A DNA stretch of 64,000 nt from NCBI RefSeq assembly GCF_025961575.1, contig NZ_JAOQNX010000012.1, forward strand, positions 1 through 64,000, in the 5' to 3' direction. Shown here piece after piece: positions 63,634-64,000 of the stretch. This DNA comes from Rhodoblastus acidophilus. GTDB lineage: Bacteria > Pseudomonadota > Alphaproteobacteria > Rhizobiales > Beijerinckiaceae. The position numbers and the translations under genes are program-made. Each line of letters starts with the position of its first letter. Position 1 is the first letter of the stretch. The notes under the pieces were generated by a model. It saw only the letters and a program-made list of their open reading frames with translations, made no database searches and was not told the origin of the DNA.

Positions 63634-64000
63634 TCAGGCGCGGCGGGCGAGCGATCGCAAGAAACCCGTGGCTTCCTCGGACAAATCCTGCTCGATGGCC
63701 GGGGCCATTTTCAGCAGGACATTGGCGACGAAAGCTTCGTCATTGCGCGGCTCCGCCAGGATGTCGCGCAGGATCGGCACATTGTCCTCGATATGGGCGA
63801 GAAAGGCGACGCCTTTTTCCAGCGTCTCGGTCCAGCGCGTCCGGGTCCACAGCGCCAGCGCATAAATGATTTCCTGGGCGAAATTGGAGCCGCGCGCCTT
63901 TTCCAGAAAGCGCAGGCCGGTATTCCAGTTCTCCTTGGCGCGCATCGGCGGTGGAACCGGGGCGTTGTCGAGCAGTTTTTGCGCGGCCTGGCCGACATGG
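63634..64000 (-). CDS. Unknown helical protein, 5' part outside the window
   Basis: The frame is open from 63634 to the window edge with residues upstream of the first ATG (HVGQAAQKLLDNAPVPPPMRAKENW), so the real start is probably beyond the window. The visible part (about 121 residues) is helical with no metal-binding cysteines. It ends LARRA 10 bp before the ABM gene. No family is recognised; the location suggests a nitrogen-fixation accessory role. Confidence 0.55.
   Translation of the reverse strand, partial: HVGQAAQKLLDNAPVPPPMRAKENWNTGLRFLEKARGSNFAQEIIYALALWTRTRWTETLEKGVAFLAHIEDNVPILRDILAEPRNDEAFVANVLLKMAPAIEQDLSEEATGFLRSLARRA

Overview
The window looks like chromosomal DNA of a nitrogen-fixing alphaproteobacterium of the order Hyphomicrobiales (Rhizobiales). 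The indicators are GC-rich coding DNA, a CpdR-type cell-cycle response regulator, a fixABCX operon with an NifA/sigma-54 promoter, an oxygen-sensitive-type NifA, and a rhizobial-style exopolysaccharide cluster. A methanotroph or other member of the Methylocystaceae/Beijerinckiaceae fits the gene mix, but nothing in the window proves it. REGION 1 (about 1-34,750, nearly all on the minus strand) is one very large surface-polysaccharide locus. Read in the direction of transcription it starts with a Wza-type export lipoprotein, a beta-barrel outer-membrane protein, a Gly-rich exported protein and a specialised NusG paralogue (RfaH-like). Right after the NusG gene lies a hairpin and an 11/12 match to the enterobacterial ops element. 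Then come an O-antigen ligase/polymerase-type membrane protein, a Wzc/ExoP tyrosine kinase, an unknown anchored protein, an asparagine-synthase-like amidotransferase, an ABC exporter (Wzm/Wzt), a long run of glycosyltransferases, an aldo/keto reductase plus GMC oxidoreductase pair, a second polymerase-like membrane protein, a WcaF-type acetyltransferase and a secreted beta-helix protein. Many genes overlap by 1-10 bp, so the locus behaves like one or a few very long operons. The far end is broken: an IS630-family element, only its right end in the window, has cut an FkbM-type methyltransferase gene. REGION 2 (34,750-37,430) holds a UDP-glucuronate decarboxylase, a ugd fragment cut by a complete IS5-family element, a terminator and a tRNA-Val(GAC). 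REGION 3 (37,500-40,240) is housekeeping: CpdR, an N-formylglutamate amidohydrolase, a strong candidate small RNA on the minus strand, and a HisN-type phosphatase. REGION 4 (40,240-52,250) has a small second glycan locus (GT2, two RgpF-like proteins and a 43-aa membrane peptide), a near-perfect parS centromere site in a 460-bp intergenic space, an RND efflux pair, a coniferyl-aldehyde-type dehydrogenase and a calpain-like cysteine protease with Ig-like repeats. REGION 5 (52,250-64,000) is a nitrogen-fixation region: fixABCX (electron bifurcation to the nitrogenase reductant) under a recognisable NifA site and -24/-12 promoter, a 4Fe-4S leucine-rich-variant protein with its own -24/-12 promoter, NifA, ModD, a YqeB/EF2563-like protein, a small ABM-domain protein and a gene running off the right edge. 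An OafA-type acyltransferase on the plus strand interrupts this set. The strongest leads for new biology are the self-encoded RfaH/ops arrangement heading a ~30-kb operon, the candidate anti-Shine-Dalgarno sRNA, the parS site, the mosaic wzt, and the pairing of ModD with a YqeB-like protein in a nif region. No database search or computation was run; family names come from recognised motifs and gene context.
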